A stretch of DNA of 64,000 nucleotides from Bacteroidota bacterium (lineage in GTDB: Bacteria; Bacteroidota; Rhodothermia; Rhodothermales; Bin80), in contig JAPOUL010000167.1 of assembly GCA_026708685.1 (NCBI GenBank), forward strand, positions 21,734 to 85,733, given 5' to 3'. Below the pieces are notes generated by a model. It was not told the origin of the DNA. It saw only the letters and a program-made list of their open reading frames with translations, and ran no database searches. Below are positions 39,101-48,700 of this stretch, piece by piece (position 1 is the stretch's first letter; the number at the start of each line of letters is the position of its first letter). A program made the translations under genes and the position numbers.

Positions 39101-39335
39101 TACGGCCATGATAGGAGCAGACTATCGATGGACTACGGGTTGGATGGCCGGCTTGATGGTGGCTCATAGCCAAGGAACTGGAACCTATCAGGCATCGGAA
39201 GGTGACGGTGCAATTGAAACAGGACTCACGGGAATCTACCCGTATGTGTCTTATGAAGCTTCTGAATGGGAAATTTGGATGAGGGAGGTTATGGTTGGGG
39301 TAACGCCGGAATACAAAATCTCAATGGAGATTTAA
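33171..39335 (+). CDS. Giant secreted beta-sandwich protein, copy 1 (frameshifted before barrel end)
   Basis: 2054 codons up to a premature stop. A signal peptide (about 10-38, ending SSGQ) is followed by an N-terminal module with NPYGSQFNGDRLWKLHQMSRG (near 120-140). Then come about 18 beta-sandwich modules of 80-100 residues carrying Calx-beta-like and related signatures: ITEGGTNTFDVELEGAPNSDV, LTFTSSNWDEPQTVTV and ending in acidic D-D-D turns likely to bind Ca2+. From about residue 1950 starts a C-terminal barrel (FGVWGRGAFRRFQGQDDGAMMLRGDVSTAMIGADYRW). The frame is lost near 39281-39285, where the sister gene has one more C; the rest of the barrel is at 39266-40045. Likely an autotransporter-like surface adhesin. 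Uncorrected, the protein would lack most of its barrel and probably not reach the surface. Confidence 0.85.
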   Translation: MLLVSFHIEMGILPACIRQAIVLFVFGLLLFPITSSGQDQSPQIQFNSPSIGQTWISPPLRTHAYFPDSPIYTIQLIDENVQQSPLNEDSRSAPQLAQRFSSVYESSHPWLFLPSEDINPYGSQFNGDRLWKLHQMSRGIQQSITVLEGNSKTYEVNLSAQPSSAVVFTITGQGSDLTLNVTSLTFTPANWDSKQELILSAVDDSDDSDESVTLTLTGDDGTTQSISVTIIDDERTWELVPKEIEEGSRSRGGPIQLVKELGPPSSDVTMTITGHEGTDIELLETSITFLQNEWDQPQSIVLIANSDHDDQYDHVSLTFVADGGGYTGLTYAMDVTIVERARMVSYVDEGRSIMEGFKLVGGSRPERDPIMTFDWDRTSDLIVSPETVTYDPSSWHTCIDEGRWRSCSAREFVTASADSDTDDQDDQVTVKLLVTGPPGGRFIGVNAIWYVNIDDKDDPGIIVNPSSLTITEGDQGTFEVMLSGAPKGDFGGNDVTVNITSERRTSTNPSTLIFTNANWSQPQTVTVQTYHDSDFEDDLETIRLQASGGGFDRERASVEVTIQDDDTPGIEISDSSISITEGGTNTFDVELEGAPNSDVNVTITGYIGTDLDTLASTPRELTFTSSNWDEPQTVTVGAKEDPDFDGENEQLTLTATGVPSKTVFVSVTDNDRAEIIGNTDVVIREGESVTIAFSLFSPPTGEVIVTISGYNGTDLAETPPSPIQRTFDATNWNVSQSITLTAAEDEDSLHDDETLTLTATGGGYDGRTLPVNVTIRDDDLISGIDVEEYIEVIEGGSYDLDVKLLTAPPSTVTIMVDGYDGTDLGQIPPNPLSLQFDKTNWDTDQKIILSASEDDDYDDEDVIDLQLTASAVGQDDYIQIVSVTIRDNDDPAITVNPTSLNMHEGDSKDVKVSITSKPLAEMTIQIPPVGDLTARPSELTFTNDANWSNQHTVTLSAATDGDVDNDKETVLFVASGGGYNGVTAQVSVEIIEDLSPPTVLLSVTPNPIVEGNTAQITATLSKAMPTALRVNLNYADIDTEPSDYTPLASIYIAANALSGSGSLRILDDIIAEPDEKFRVSIQKPSGVDLGDPSSLVITIEDDGDKPPPVEVILSVDPASVVEGSQVTVTTTIQEALSQDVTIPLIYPPDGATAVITEDYSPLQQLTIAAGQVTQSGIIQTLRDAVIEDPETFTVALGALPSQVVGGRFLSQTITILDQQKPTVSLSVDSNSIEEGEETQVKITLSSPLADDVRIPLDVINGTANSSDYQILSSSSNIEINRGDTEGETTVRAIDDYFIEEHETFTVELGTLPSSVQMGSNSTEVITIIDNDFPIVNIPTSITILEGDDDKIHISLTSIPSREVEIRITGQEEVGLEVDPSIFMITPDQWSQPNEVVLTAPQDDNVEGEKITLKITANGGEYSDVRHMLLVNIIDDDQATLVVPNSLTIDEGASQSFDVRLAQKPSTDVTVTVSGYHGTDLVLQSSALLTFTVSDWDAPETVQLMALEDSDAEPDDPIQLILDASGGGYDAVQEFVMVTIREKDSARLIVTPTSLEIFEGGSDQLNVYLSSRPQGSVTVSVSGHQNTDVQVSPQSLIFSPTDWQSSKSIYLEAKNDSDGDNDPITLTLSATGGGYDGQQEDVNVIILDRGPPKISIYEGQASEDAGMVRLPLQLSHSIDEVITVQYETADPLEGISAIAGVDYTASRGIVIFDPGGTRGVVQFEIADDSIPEEHENFTVILRSASSNAIIDRNSATATIIDDDGGTPTIAIEDAVTHSDVGVITFQIYLSQPSPHSISVRYRTEDGTATSGKDYAERSGTVTFEPGTIQTSIDVPLLQKQADKEQQMFYVHLESSSLAHVEKSVATAVIQIDAEITQNAMMAFGVRFARTLSVQLTEALQERLHPAGSICSAVQRAETAQLWHTMSDWTPSLAELLSGCRVSKIMARSEGQFGVWGRGAFRRFQGQDDGAMMLRGDVSTAMIGADYRWTTGWMAGLMVAHSQGTGTYQASEGDGAIETGLTGIYPYVSYEASEWEIWMREVMVGVTPEYKISMEI

Positions 39336-40045
39336 CATCCAGATTTGGCGCCATTGGATTTAAGGGGAACTTGGCATCAAAACGCACCTCTCAACTACGT
39401 TATTATGGTGATGTCCTCGTGACCGATGCTGAAGTAAACGTTACGGGACATCGTGCTGAAGTAACTCGTGTTCGATTGGGGATGGAAAGTGCATTCCAAA
39501 TCAGTCAAGGGATTCGTCCCTTCCTTGATGCGAATGTACGCCAAGATGGGGGAGATGCAGACACGGGAATAGGATTAGAGCTGGGAGGCGGTTTACGCAT
39601 TGCTTATCCCAAATGGAACCTCCGTGGTGAAGTGCGCTCTCAGGGATTGGTGCTTCACTCTGCTGATGGATTTACGGAATGGGGTATTTCAGGATCCATT
39701 GAGCTGGGGAATCCATCGGAGGGATTCATAATGCGTGTACGCCCGTCTTGGGGGCCCACCCATCACGGGTCATTCTATCGACAGCAGACGATCTTCAATT
39801 CAACCTCATTGCGTTCGGGGATGCATCGCACCGAGTTGGAGTTGGGATATGGATTTCCTGTCAGCAGTGGTACAGCTCGGTCGATTGTGGGCGTGACCCA
39901 GTTGCCTCAAGGTAGACTGTTACGTTTAGGCGGAGAACTTCGTCCGTGGAATCAAGTGTCATTCTCGGTCTCTGGATTAACACATCACCACCAAGGATCT
40001 CGTTTTGATATGAGCGTGAATATTCAGGGGACACTTCGGTATTAA
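39266..40045 (+). pseudogene. Barrel part of giant protein copy 1, displaced by frameshift
   Basis: In the -1 frame relative to the main part, starting to match at GGYGWGNAGIQNLNGDLTSRFGAIGFKGNL. It contains the remaining strands of the outer-membrane barrel, including RPFLDANVRQDGGDADTGIGLELGGGLRIAYPKWNLRGEVRSQGLVLHSADGFTEWGISGS and a C-terminal RFDMSVNIQGTLRY. The same sequence continues uninterrupted in copy 2 at 48811-49578. An ATG at 39266 could start a separate 259-residue protein, but without a signal peptide it could not assemble in the outer membrane, so I treat it as the 3' part of a broken gene. Confidence 0.8.
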
Positions 40046-40095
40046 TGATTAAAGGGAGATTAATTCCTGGAGAATCTCAGTTTTCCACACATGAA

Positions 40096-40137
40096 TAGAT
40101 CAAGTTCAACAACTCCGATTTTCATTGACGTTGAACA
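40096..40137. repeat. Conserved intergenic element, copy A
   Basis: AGATCAAGTTCAACAACTCC followed by GATTTTCATTGACGTTGAAC. It contains a perfect 7-bp inverted pair GTTCAAC...GTTGAAC and is alignable with copy B at 42155-42190 (about 30 of 36 positions identical). One copy lies after giant gene 1 and one before giant gene 2, so the pair brackets the inserted HNH/ATPase genes. Confidence 0.55.
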
Positions 40138-40164
40138 AAAGGTTACAAAAGACGATTAAGTGAG

Positions 40165-40500
40165 ATGTCGGGTATAGAACAGATGATTGATGGTCAGTTC
40201 ATGAAACCACCAACGAAGTATCCTCCAAAGCGGACGGATATCAAACACTTGTCGGACAAGGAAATGAGGCTCATTCTCTGGAAAAATCAAGGACGCAAGT
40301 GCGGGAATCCTTACTGCTCAACGGACGAACTTCGGAAAGAAGATGTGCACTTGGATAACAGGATTCCGAAAAAGCGAGGAGGTCCAGACGACATTACCCA
40401 TCGGATTGGGCTTTGTGGAAACTGCAACGCACGCAGGGGCGTGAAGGCTTGGGGTAGGTTTTTGGATGAGGAACGTTCAAAAATGCCCCATCTTGATTAG
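40165..40500 (+). CDS. HNH-like zinc protein, possibly inactive nuclease
   Basis: 111 residues. Pattern of a short HNH protein: QGRKCGNPYCSTDELRKEDVHLDNRIPKKRGGPDDITHRIGLCGNCNARRGVKAWGRFL. The zinc pairs C..YC and CGNC are present, but the usual D-H-x-x-P at the catalytic strand is D-N-R-I-P, so the metal-site histidine is replaced by asparagine. H/N/N-type variants exist, so activity is possible but uncertain. Located 120 bases after giant gene 1, on the same strand and opposite to the ATPase gene. No methylase partner is adjacent. Confidence 0.75.
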   Translation: MSGIEQMIDGQFMKPPTKYPPKRTDIKHLSDKEMRLILWKNQGRKCGNPYCSTDELRKEDVHLDNRIPKKRGGPDDITHRIGLCGNCNARRGVKAWGRFLDEERSKMPHLD

Positions 40501-40594
40501 CCTATGGGCAGCAAAGAATCAAAGAGCAACGGAGACATGTAAGCCTTCAATGACATGCACAACCGTGGATCTCATTCAACACTCTTATGATAGT

Positions 40595-41881
40595 TTATCG
40601 TTCCATTAAGAACCCACGACTACCTTTTCTCTTGTCATCGCCTTTCTCTTTTTTCACCCCAGATAGATCATCTTTTTTGGGCGGTAGCCGTAACTGTTCA
40701 GGTTTGGCGGGTAACTGCTTCGGTGCTGGTGGGATATCTTGGCTTTTGTTTCGAACGTATTGATCCAACAGCCATGTATGGAAGGAGGGAATGGGAATAC
40801 CATAGTCCCCATCTTTGTGCTCATCAAGGATTCCCTGCTCAAGGGCTTTCTTGAAAAGTTTATCTGCCACTTCTTCGGTGTATTCCTCTTTGAGTGCATC
40901 CATGATATCTTCAAGCTCCATGGTATCGCCTAATGGAACACCATCAAATATTTTTGCGAGAACGTGACGTTTCTTCTTGTCAATGCCTTTCACGCGTTTT
41001 TGGTAATACTCCTCCCGATATTCATTGCCCTTCTCATGTACAAACTCCAATCCCTCATCCGTCATGAGATGATGATTGGAACAGAGATATTCGACGGCTG
41101 GCTTAACATAGGATATGATATGCTGAGGCCATCCATGTGCTTGTTTCGCTATGGCATCAATCCATCTGCTCGGATCACCTACCGCTCCGCCTGCCTGCGT
41201 GAGCCAATCTCGAATCACGGCACACTCTGACTCTTTGTCCAATCGACCAAGTTGTACTGTACATTCACCATCAATCCTTGAAACCCCAAGGGAGCTAAGA
41301 GCTGTCTCGGAGGTGCTAAGTCCTGCCGTCAGTAGCATGACGGGTTTCCCCAATTTACCATTGTGTATAGCATTTAGAGTAGTCGTTGCAGAAGTTTTGA
41401 CATCTTGCGGATCAAGAAGATTGTTTAGATGCTGTGCCTCATCAAGCAGTAAGATCAATCCAGTTTCGGGTGCCAGATGTTTAAGTACTTCTCTTGGATT
41501 TGCATGACCTGCAACGCTTTCTACAAACCCACCTTCAATGAACTTAATCCCCCCTTTTAATGCATACTCTGAATCAATCGTATACGATTCTCCCAAAGAC
41601 TGTGCCATGGATGCAGGGGTATATAGATCTTCTACGGAGATATCCGCGACCTCCCAGCCTTTAGGTTTAGCCAGATGAGACAGCATATCAAGCAATGCGG
41701 TCTTACCAGCTCCCGGTGCTCCTTGGATCAGAAAGGTGGTTCCCCGTTTATTGGCACAGTAGAATTTGAGTGCACCATTGAATATATGAATGATCTGTTT
41801 CCGCCCATGAAAATATTTTGCGGGTCCACGATCTTCATTAAAATCAAAGTCCATTAACAGTACGTTGCAAGAGTGAATCAT
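40595..41881 (-). CDS. AAA ATPase of unknown role
   Basis: 428 residues. An N-terminal AAA/ORC-like P-loop ATPase: FLIQGAPGAGKTALLDML with Walker A at 54-61, Walker B LILLLDEAQHLNNLL near 145 and a sensor-like VMLLTAGLSTSETALSSLG near 185. A helical region follows (KESECAVIRDWLTQAGG, ASKQAHGWPQHIISYVKPAVEYL), then a winged-helix-like part (DTMELEDIMDALKEEYTEEVADKLFKKALEQGIL). It ends in a long, basic, proline- and lysine-rich tail (QLPAKPEQLRLPPKKDDL). This layout fits ATPases that load or regulate other enzymes, such as those of transposons or defence systems, but no partner gene is obvious. ATG at 41881 is used; GTG at 41884 also lies in frame. A decayed relative is at 16177-16790. Confidence 0.85.
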   Translation of the reverse strand: MIHSCNVLLMDFDFNEDRGPAKYFHGRKQIIHIFNGALKFYCANKRGTTFLIQGAPGAGKTALLDMLSHLAKPKGWEVADISVEDLYTPASMAQSLGESYTIDSEYALKGGIKFIEGGFVESVAGHANPREVLKHLAPETGLILLLDEAQHLNNLLDPQDVKTSATTTLNAIHNGKLGKPVMLLTAGLSTSETALSSLGVSRIDGECTVQLGRLDKESECAVIRDWLTQAGGAVGDPSRWIDAIAKQAHGWPQHIISYVKPAVEYLCSNHHLMTDEGLEFVHEKGNEYREEYYQKRVKGIDKKKRHVLAKIFDGVPLGDTMELEDIMDALKEEYTEEVADKLFKKALEQGILDEHKDGDYGIPIPSFHTWLLDQYVRNKSQDIPPAPKQLPAKPEQLRLPPKKDDLSGVKKEKGDDKRKGSRGFLMER

Positions 41882-42154
41882 CACTTAGTAACGCTCTATC
41901 TCTTCATGGGTTCCTCAACTGAAGGGTAGTACCCATTAATTTTAGAAATCGCTGAAGCTAAATCTATTATGCTCTCATAAATAGCCATCATCGTTTGCCT
42001 AAGTTACATTTGAGAATACGTTTAGAGTTCAATAATTTGATTTATGACAAATGTTTAGAGGGCAGATTACTTGACGTTAGACATTTCTAAGTACAACGAT
42101 AGAACGATTCATAGTGACCGACCAAAGTCTAAATTCCATCTAAAAAATATTGTA

Positions 42155-42190
42155 AGATCAACTTCAACTACTCCGATTTTAGTTGATATT
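42155..42190. repeat. Conserved intergenic element, copy B
   Basis: AGATCAACTTCAACTACTCC then GATTTTAGTTGATATT; partner of copy A at 40096. It has ATCAACT...AGTTGAT as an inverted pair, so pairing is kept although the bases changed, which suggests that the hairpin matters. Confidence 0.55.
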
Positions 42191-42291
42191 GGATATTTCT
42201 CTTCCAAACATGAAAAGATTCTCCACTGAGCTAGCTTCAATCAGATGTATGAAAATCACCCATCAATCATCGGGGCTCACAAGGTTAGTCC

Positions 42292-42510
42292 TCAGATTGA
42301 GGGAAGCGGGATGATGTCAAGCTCTCCCTCTTGCCGATAGGAGTCAAGGAAAGAGAATGTGGATCCATCTTTGAGGATATAGTTTTTCTGTCCAATCAAT
42401 GGATCACCAAAGATTGGATACCAAATTTGTAAACATTCTATGAATAAGATTCCATGAAAGTCAACGAAATTATCCCCAGAAATCTCCACCCCAACAATCA
42501 TCAAATCCAT
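42292..42510 (-). CDS. Possible small protein, 72 residues
   Basis: MDLMIVGVEISGDNFVDFHG and then FIECLQIWYPIFGDPLIGQKNYILKDGSTFSFLDSYRQEG. Composition is like a real soluble beta-rich protein and I see no overlapping gene in other frames, but no family is recognised. It may be a fragment of a longer protein. It lies alone in an AT-rich gap. Confidence 0.3.
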   Translation of the reverse strand: MDLMIVGVEISGDNFVDFHGILFIECLQIWYPIFGDPLIGQKNYILKDGSTFSFLDSYRQEGELDIIPLPSI

Positions 42511-42702
42511 AAATAATTAAGGTATATTGATATAAAATCCAAATAAGTTAAGGATAAAAATAAAAAAATCCGACTATTCTGCGAAAATTTTAGATAATCT
42601 GAAACATCACATTAGGTGTGGAGTACAGAGGCTTGTAAGGTATTGGTAAGAATTTTTTGTATTGCGGTAAATGATTGAATAAGAAAATTACTCTGTTCAA
42701 AT

Positions 42703-45700
42703 ATGTTGTTGGTGAGTTTCCATTATGAGATGGGCGTTCTTCCTGCATGTATGCGACAGGTAATCGTATTTTGTGTGCTCGGAATTTGTTTGTGTCCAAC
42801 TGCGACGCTTGGACAAGGTCAATCCCCCCAAATACAGATTAGTACACCATCATCCAGCCAAACTTTAATTAACCCACCATTGCGTACCCATGAGTATTTC
42901 CACGAAAGTCCAAGTCATCAAATTGTATGGATTAAGGATAACCCAGCACCGTTTAGATCATCCCCAATCAACGGGGAGACTCTGAGTTCGGCAGCTTCCT
43001 CTTTTACTCTATATTCGTCATCTGTAAGCGAATCCACCCACCCATGGCTCTTCTCACCCGTTGAAGAAGTCAATCCATACGGATCCCAATTTCGTGAGGA
43101 CAGGCTTTGGAAAGTGCAACAGATGTCCAGAGGTGTTCAAAACTCCGTTACAGTTCTGGAGGGCAACTCAAAAATCTATGATATTGATCTGTCTGCACAA
43201 CCAAGTAGTGATGTAGTGGTTACGATTACGGGGCTGAGCAGTGATCTAACGTTGAATATAACGTCTCTGACATTCACACCTGCCAACTGGAATAGTAAGC
43301 AAGAAGTAATCCTCACGGCTCTACATGATTCTGACGATACGGATGAATCTGTCACACTTACACTCACGGGTAGTGACGGAAATACTCAAACGATCAATGT
43401 GACAATCATTGATGATGATAGAACATGGGAGTTGATTCCCGAGGAGATATTGGAGGGAACCCGATTAGGAGTAGGGCCAATACAACTTCTTAAAGAATTG
43501 GGTCCACCTTCGGCGGATGTTACCTTCACAATCACTGGCCATAGTGGGACAGATATAGAATTATTGGAAACATCTGTTACATTTTTACAAAATGAATGGG
43601 ATCAATCACAATCCATCACAATCATTGCAAAATCGGATCAAGATGATGTGCATGATTATGTGACCTTAACATTTGTTGCGGATGGCGGAGGTTATACTGG
43701 CTTAACCTACACAATGGATGTAATGATCTTGGAGAGAAAGGGTTATGAGGTATATATTGATGAGGGAAGTTCAGTTACCGATGGTATGTACTTCTCAGGC
43801 CCCATTCCTACACTTGACCCCATCGTTACCTACGATTGGGATAAGAGTTCTGACATCATCATCTCGCCCCATGAAGTGACCTACGATGCAGATACATGGC
43901 ATAGTTGTAATCAAGGGAACTGTTCAAATTTTGAAACTGTCACGATATCTTCTGCTCATGATTCCGATGATCTTGATGATCGAGTTGTAGTGACACTTAG
44001 GGTAACTGGTCCCCCAGGTTCAATATACTTTGGGATCAATGCATTGATGTATGTGAATATTAATGATATAGATGATCCAGGAATTGACGTTGATCCGTCA
44101 TCTCTGACGATTGTGGAAGGTAATCAAGATACGTTTGAAGTAACGCTGTCAGATTCACCTCATGGTGATTTTGGTGGTAATGATGTTACTGTCAATATCA
44201 GTTCAGGGGGGCGTACTTCAGCGACTCCTTCCTCACTTATATTTACAACTGCAAACTGGTCGCAGCCACAGACGGTCACTGTTCAAACACGCGATGATTC
44301 CGATTTTGTGGATAATAAAGAGACGATTAGATTGCATGCGAGTGGTGGTGGATTTGAACGTGAGAGCATAACTGTTGAGGTGACGATCAAAGATGATGAT
44401 ACCCCAGATATAGAGATTTCAGAGCCGTCTATATCCGTCACTGAGGGAGCCACAAACTCCTTTGAAGTAGAATTAGAGGGTGAACCCAACCGTGATATTG
44501 AAGTCATCATTACTGGATATGTCGGGACAGATTTAGATACGCTGGCCTCTGCTCCAAGAGAGTTAACATTTACTCCCTCAGATTGGGATGAGCCACAGAT
44601 TGTAACCGTAGGGGCTAAGGAAGATCTTGATTTTGATCCAGACTACGAGCAACTGACCTTAACTACAACAGGTCCTCCCCTCAAAGCACTATTCGTCACA
44701 GTCAATGATAATGATCGTGCTGAAATCATTGCAGATAGCCATGTAGACATCCGAGAGGGTGAGTCAACCACCATAGAGTTTTCACTGTCTTCACCACCGA
44801 CTTCAGAGGTAGCTGTGTCAATCAGTGGATACCTTGGTACAGATGTGGAAGAACCTCCACCAAATCCACTCCAACGAACATTTGACGGTACGAACTGGAA
44901 TGCTCCCCAAACCATCACACTCACCGCCTCTGAAGATGACGATTCAATTGACGAGGATATAATCCTGACTCTTTCCGCCATGGGTGGAGGCTATGATCAT
45001 GTAACTTTACCAGTGAATGTCACAATCAAAGATGATGATCTCATTAAGGGCATTGATACAGATGAAACGATCCAAATGATAGAAGGGACCTCGGTTGATT
45101 TGAAGGTCAAACTTCTTGCTGATCCTCCTAGCACCGTGACCATCATAATGGATGGGTATGTTGGTACTGATCTTGGTCCCTCTCCTCCGAATCCATTGAA
45201 TCTTGAGTTTGACGAGACCAACTGGAATCTTAATCAAACAATCGTCCTCACCGCCTCAGAAGATGATGATTTTGATGAAGAAGATGTGATTCACTTAACA
45301 TTAACTGCATCGGCGGTTGGACAGGATGATTTCATCAAGCAGGTTGGTGTGAAGATTAGAGATAATGATCATCCATCAATTGTCATAGATCCTGCTTCGT
45401 TGAATATCCATGAAGGTGGTGCTAACAATGTGAATGTCAGTATTACAGCTAAACCATTTGCAGATATGACGATTCAAATCCCTCCAGTGGGAGATCTCAC
45501 CGCACGACCATCGGAGCTCACCTTTGCAAACGATAGCAACTGGTCCAATCCACGCATGGTAACACTCGTTGCCGCAACTGATACGGACGTATTCAATGAC
45601 ATGGAAACTGTTGTATTGAGTGCATCTGGGGGTGGCTATAATGGACTAACCTCCGAGATATCAGTTGAGATCATTGAGGATATTTCTCCCCCTTCGGTAC

Positions 45701-48700
45701 TACTATCGGTGACACCAAACCCTATTACTGAAGGAAATTCGGTTCAGCTCACAGCAATCCTGTCAAAGCCAATGCCCGCAGATCTCGTAGTCAATCTCAT
45801 TTATGAAGATATGGATACAGAACCATCTGATTATGCTCCCTTGAGGAACTTCAACATAGATGCGGGCTCACTCAGAGGATCGGGTACACTCAGAATTTTG
45901 GATGATACTACCGTTGAACCGAACGAGGAATTCCGCGTGAGTATCCGAAAACCCAATGGCGCGGATCTTGGAGATCCGAGCTCCATGATCATTACAATAC
46001 TAGACGATGGTGATAAGCCTCCACCCGTTGAAGTACTGCTTTCTGTTGATCCAATTCGCGTATTTGAGGGTGATCAAGTAACTGTAACTACCACGATCCA
46101 AGAAGCATTACTTCAAGATGTGACCATTCCACTCATCTATCCAAGTGATGGTAGTACAGCGATTATAACTCAAGATTATATTCCACTATCTCAGTTGATC
46201 ATTCCTGCTGGACAGGTTACCAAGTCAGGTACGATTCAAACGATTAGAGATGCAGAAGTAGAAACCTCAGAGACGTTTACTGTTGCCTTTGGTGCACTTC
46301 CAGCATTGGTCACAGGTGGACGTTTTCTATCCAAGACGATCACCATCCTTGATCAGCAAAAACCTAAGGTTTCACTGTCTGTAGATCATCATTCAATAGA
46401 GGAGGGGGAAGAAGCCAATATAAAGGTTACCTTATCCAGTCCATTGACCAATATGGTCACCATTCCCCTTGCAGTGACTCCTATCACTGCCTCTACTTCG
46501 GATTATCAACTGATCAGATCTTTACCTCAAGTAGAGATTCGTGGAGGGGAATTAGAGGGACAGATGACCATTCGTGCGATCGATGATGATTTCATTGAAG
46601 AAAGTGAAACCTTCGCCATTGAATTTGGCTCATTACCGTCTTCGGTAATATCTGGTGTCAACTCTATTGCAGAGGTCATCATTACCGACAATGATGATCC
46701 AGATGTGAATGTCCCAACATCTATCACGATCCTTGAAGGCAATCAAGAAACGATCAATATTTCGCTCACCAGTATTCCTTCTAGTGAGGTAGAGATTCAG
46801 ATCAGCACTCAGCAAGTAACCGAAATAGAGATTGTACCTTCTTCGCTGCTCATTTCACCTGATCAGTGGAATCGCTTAAGCGAGGTGAACATCACGGCAC
46901 CACAGGATGAGAATATGATGGACGAACAAATGGTTCTGACGATGTCTGCAAATGGTGGAGAGTACTCGGATATTCTTCATACACTCGTCGTCAATATCAT
47001 TGATGATGATCATGCCGCACTGGTTGTTCAGCCTTCAATCATCATAGATGAAGGGGCATCTGCATATTTTGATGTGCGTCTTGCACAGATGCCCACTGCT
47101 GATGTGACAGTGACCTTATCGGGATACCAAGGTACTGACTTAGTTCTTCAATCATCTAGCTTAATAACCTTTTCTGAATCGGATTGGAGTGCTGTTAAAA
47201 CCGTAGAACTCATGGCATTAGAGGATTCTGATGCAGAGCAAGATGATCCTGTTGATCTGATTTTGAGTGCATCGGGTGGGGGTTATGACGCGATCCAAGA
47301 AGTTGTAATGGTTACCATTAGAGAAAAAGATACAGCAGGACTTATTGTTACGCCAAGGACGATTCAAATTTTTGAGGGAGACTCAGGTCAGTTGACCGTT
47401 TCTCTAAATTCCCGTCCATTATCAAATGTGACCGTCTCTGTTTCAGGACATCAGAATACGGATGTAGAAATAGCACCCACCACATTGACGTTTACTCCCA
47501 CAGAATGGGAATCTATCCAAACGATCTCTATAGATGCAAAGGAAGATATGGATACCATTGATGATCCAGTCATCCTCACCTTCACTGCTTCAGGAGGTAA
47601 TTATGATGGCCAACAAGCGGTTGTTGATGTTATGATTCTGGATAAGGGGGCACCAAAGATTTCTATCTATGAGGGGCAGGCCTCTGAAGAAGCTGGCGTG
47701 GTTCGGTTGCCCTTAGAACTGAGCCATGGTATAGATGAAGTCATTACGGTTCAGTATCAAACTTCTGATCCTCTTGAGGGAACAATTGCCATTGCCGGGG
47801 AAGACTATACCGCATCACGGGGGATCGTGATCTTTGACCCTGGTGGGACTCGCGGGGTGGTTCAGTTTGAAATCACTAACGACATCATTCAAGAGGAACG
47901 TGAAAATTTTACGGTGATACTTTCCTCAGCATCCACCAATGCTATCATTCATCGTGGCTCTGCAACAGCAACCATCCTTGATGATGACGGGGGTTTACCG
48001 ACCATCGCAATTCGTGATGCAGTGGCCAGTCAAGATGCCGGTTTGATGACCTTCCAGCTTCATTTGTCACAACCGAGTCCTTACTCTATCTCGGTTCACT
48101 ACCGCACCAAAGATGGAACAGCTAGTGCTGGGAAAGATTATTCCGCAAAATCGGGGACTGCAACCTTTACGCCCGGAACGATGCAAACGAGCATTGATAT
48201 TCCTCTCTTACAAAAGGAATCCAGTGAAGACCAACAGATTTTTTATGTACATCTGGAATCATCCAATAGCACACAGATGGACAAAGACATTGCCATTGCG
48301 GTGATACAGAAAGAAACTGAGATCGCTCAAAACGTTATGGTAGCCTATACCGCCCGCTTTGTGCGTACCCTTTCGGTTCAACTCACCGAGGCATTACAGG
48401 AGCGATTGCAACCATCTGGATCCTCCTGTTCTACAGTTGAACGTGTACAAACGGCTCAGCTTTGGCTTACAACATCCGACTGGACACCATCATTAGGAGA
48501 GTTACTCTCAGGGTGTAAGGTTACTAAGATAACTGCAGGATCAGCTGGAAAGCTTGGAGTGTGGGGGAGGGGAGCATTCAGACGGTTTCAAGGCCAAGAT
48601 GAGGGTTCAATCATGTTGCGTGGGGATGTATCATCCGCGATGATAGGAGCCGACTATCAATGGAAAACAGGTTGGATGGCTGGTATGATGGTGGCTCATA

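Larger units (their letters stand above)
41882..42702. other. AT-rich gap upstream of giant gene 2
   Basis: 821 bases, AT-rich, containing one possible small gene (42292-42510, minus) and element copy B (42155-42190). The last 40 bases carry the leader shared with giant gene 1. No transposase, RNA gene or terminal inverted repeat was found. Confidence 0.4.

Noticed and set aside
42590..42799. Minus-strand ORF over the start of giant gene 2 and a similar one over gene 1 (33058-33267)
   Set aside because: They resemble each other only because the plus-strand leaders and signal peptides are duplicated; shadow frames.
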